Source of the DNA: Candidatus Methylomirabilis sp.
GTDB lineage: Bacteria > DYJV01
Reading direction: 5' to 3'
Assembly (NCBI GenBank): GCA_020722945.1
Contig: DYJV01000092.1
Coordinates: 1 to 7,011 of the forward strand
DNA: 7,011 bases
Shown: positions 6,749-7,011 of the stretch, in pieces
Layout of the letters: the number at the start of each line of letters is the position of its first letter
How positions within the stretch are numbered: the first letter of the stretch is position 1
Made by a program: the position numbers and the translations under genes
Notes under the pieces: generated by a model
Database searches by the model: none
Told to the model about the DNA's origin: nothing
Seen by the model: only the letters and a program-made list of their open reading frames with translations

Positions 6749-6779
6749 ATTATCTATTTCATTGAAAAGATATTGTCAA
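6749..6779 (-). promoter_or_regulatory. Sigma-70-type promoter of the NFACT gene, next to the ATG
   Basis: On the - strand a perfect -35 TTGACA (6779-6774) is followed, after 19 bp, by GATAAT (6754-6749; five of six consensus bases). An alternative -10, TAGATA at 6756-6751, has the optimal 17-bp spacing but matches less well. Either choice puts the transcription start within a few bases of the ATG at 6744, so the mRNA would have essentially no leader. This fits the lack of any ribosome binding site in this stretch. Confidence 0.6.
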
Positions 6780-6959
6780 TAAAAAGATAAAGTAGGAAAT
6801 TATAGAAAATTTTGAGATTGTTTAAGGTCAAACAGAAATAACAAGTTTATTTTAACTAAAAAATATGGGTAAAATGAAGATTACACAAAATAAAAAAATA
6901 GTAACAACAAATTTAGAAACCTCTCAGCCCCAACATCTACAATTTCAAAGTCAACTTTA
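6780..6959. other. AT-rich non-coding stretch upstream of the NFACT gene
   Basis: No supportable gene is seen. A 31-codon reading frame (ATG 6865, TAA 6958-6960) lacks a ribosome site and was rejected. A short palindrome AAAGT-CA-ACTTT lies at 6947-6958, directly next to the GC-rich repeat that starts at 6960. Confidence 0.5.
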
Positions 6960-7011
6960 ATTCCCCTCTGAAGGAGGGGTGGCACCGTCAGGTGATGGGG
7001 ATTCCCCTCTA
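6960..7011. repeat. GC-rich palindromic repeat, start of a 41-bp-period tandem, cut by the window end
   Basis: The unit begins ATTCCCCTCT at 6960-6969, and the same ten bases recur at 7001-7010, giving a 41-bp period. Within the unit, CCCCTC (6963-6968) pairs with GAGGGG (6974-6979), and CCGTCA (6985-6990) pairs with TGATGG (6993-6998) through one G-U wobble; CACC/GGTG (6983-6986 with 6991-6994) is an alternative small hairpin. Base composition jumps sharply against the AT-rich flanks. It resembles the dispersed intergenic palindromes with CCCCTC/GAGGGG stems and a GTCAGGTGACGG-like core that I recall from several bacterial phyla. The second copy diverges right after the tenth base (A instead of G at 7011), and its remainder lies outside the window. 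Confidence 0.72.

Noticed and set aside
6865-6960. 31-codon reading frame (MGKMKITQNKK...) ending exactly at the repeat
   Set aside because: There is no ribosome binding site, its composition is just that of AT-rich DNA, and no family is recognisable.
6960-7011. First units of a CRISPR array
   Set aside because: The 41-bp period leaves no room for a spacer, since the recurring ten bases belong to one continuous hairpin unit; no cas gene is nearby.

Overview
The window is AT-rich (roughly one third G+C by eye) bacterial DNA. It carries a complete five-gene high-affinity branched-chain-type amino acid ABC uptake operon on the + strand (binding protein, two permeases, two ATPases; livK-H-M-G-F order), followed by a convergent gene on the - strand for an NFACT-family protein (RqcH/FbpA-like). 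The signal-peptide-bearing but non-lipidated binding protein implies a Gram-negative, diderm cell. The low G+C, the type of binding protein and the GC-rich palindromic repeat at the right edge suggest a Deferribacterota-like anaerobe (Calditerrivibrio, Deferribacter or Flexistipes type). That taxonomic guess comes from memory and impression, not from a search.

Layout. Positions 1-379 are non-coding and hold the control region: a palindromic element with a partial second copy (186-219), and an exact -24/-12 sigma-54 promoter (318-332) about 12 bp before the inferred transcription start. Binding protein livK is 380-1582. A strong intrinsic terminator (1598-1630) then sits inside the operon, before livH (1654-2517), livM (2514-3470, 4-base overlap with livH), livG (3489-4250) and livF (4287-4994). 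Region 4995-5232 is a convergent intergenic gap with a perfect 12-bp inverted repeat and no clear terminator. The NFACT gene fills 5233-6744 (-), with its own promoter so close to the ATG that the mRNA may be leaderless. Positions 6780-6959 show no gene. At 6960-7011 a GC-rich hairpin repeat begins, with a second copy starting 41 bp later and cut by the window end.

How it works together. LivK would capture the ligand in the periplasm, LivH/LivM form the membrane channel and LivG/LivF hydrolyse ATP. The internal terminator would give more binding protein than membrane complex. A sigma-54 promoter with an upstream palindrome implies that an enhancer-binding activator switches on uptake, as in nitrogen- or carbon-source control. 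The NFACT protein belongs to ribosome-associated quality control and is functionally unrelated to the transporter.

Most of the window is conventional. The points worth a second look are the sigma-54 control region, the non-canonical ABC signature in LivG, an apparent Asp-to-Tyr change in the Asp-Arg motif of the NFACT protein, its near-leaderless promoter, and the tandem palindromic repeat. No wholly new system was seen.
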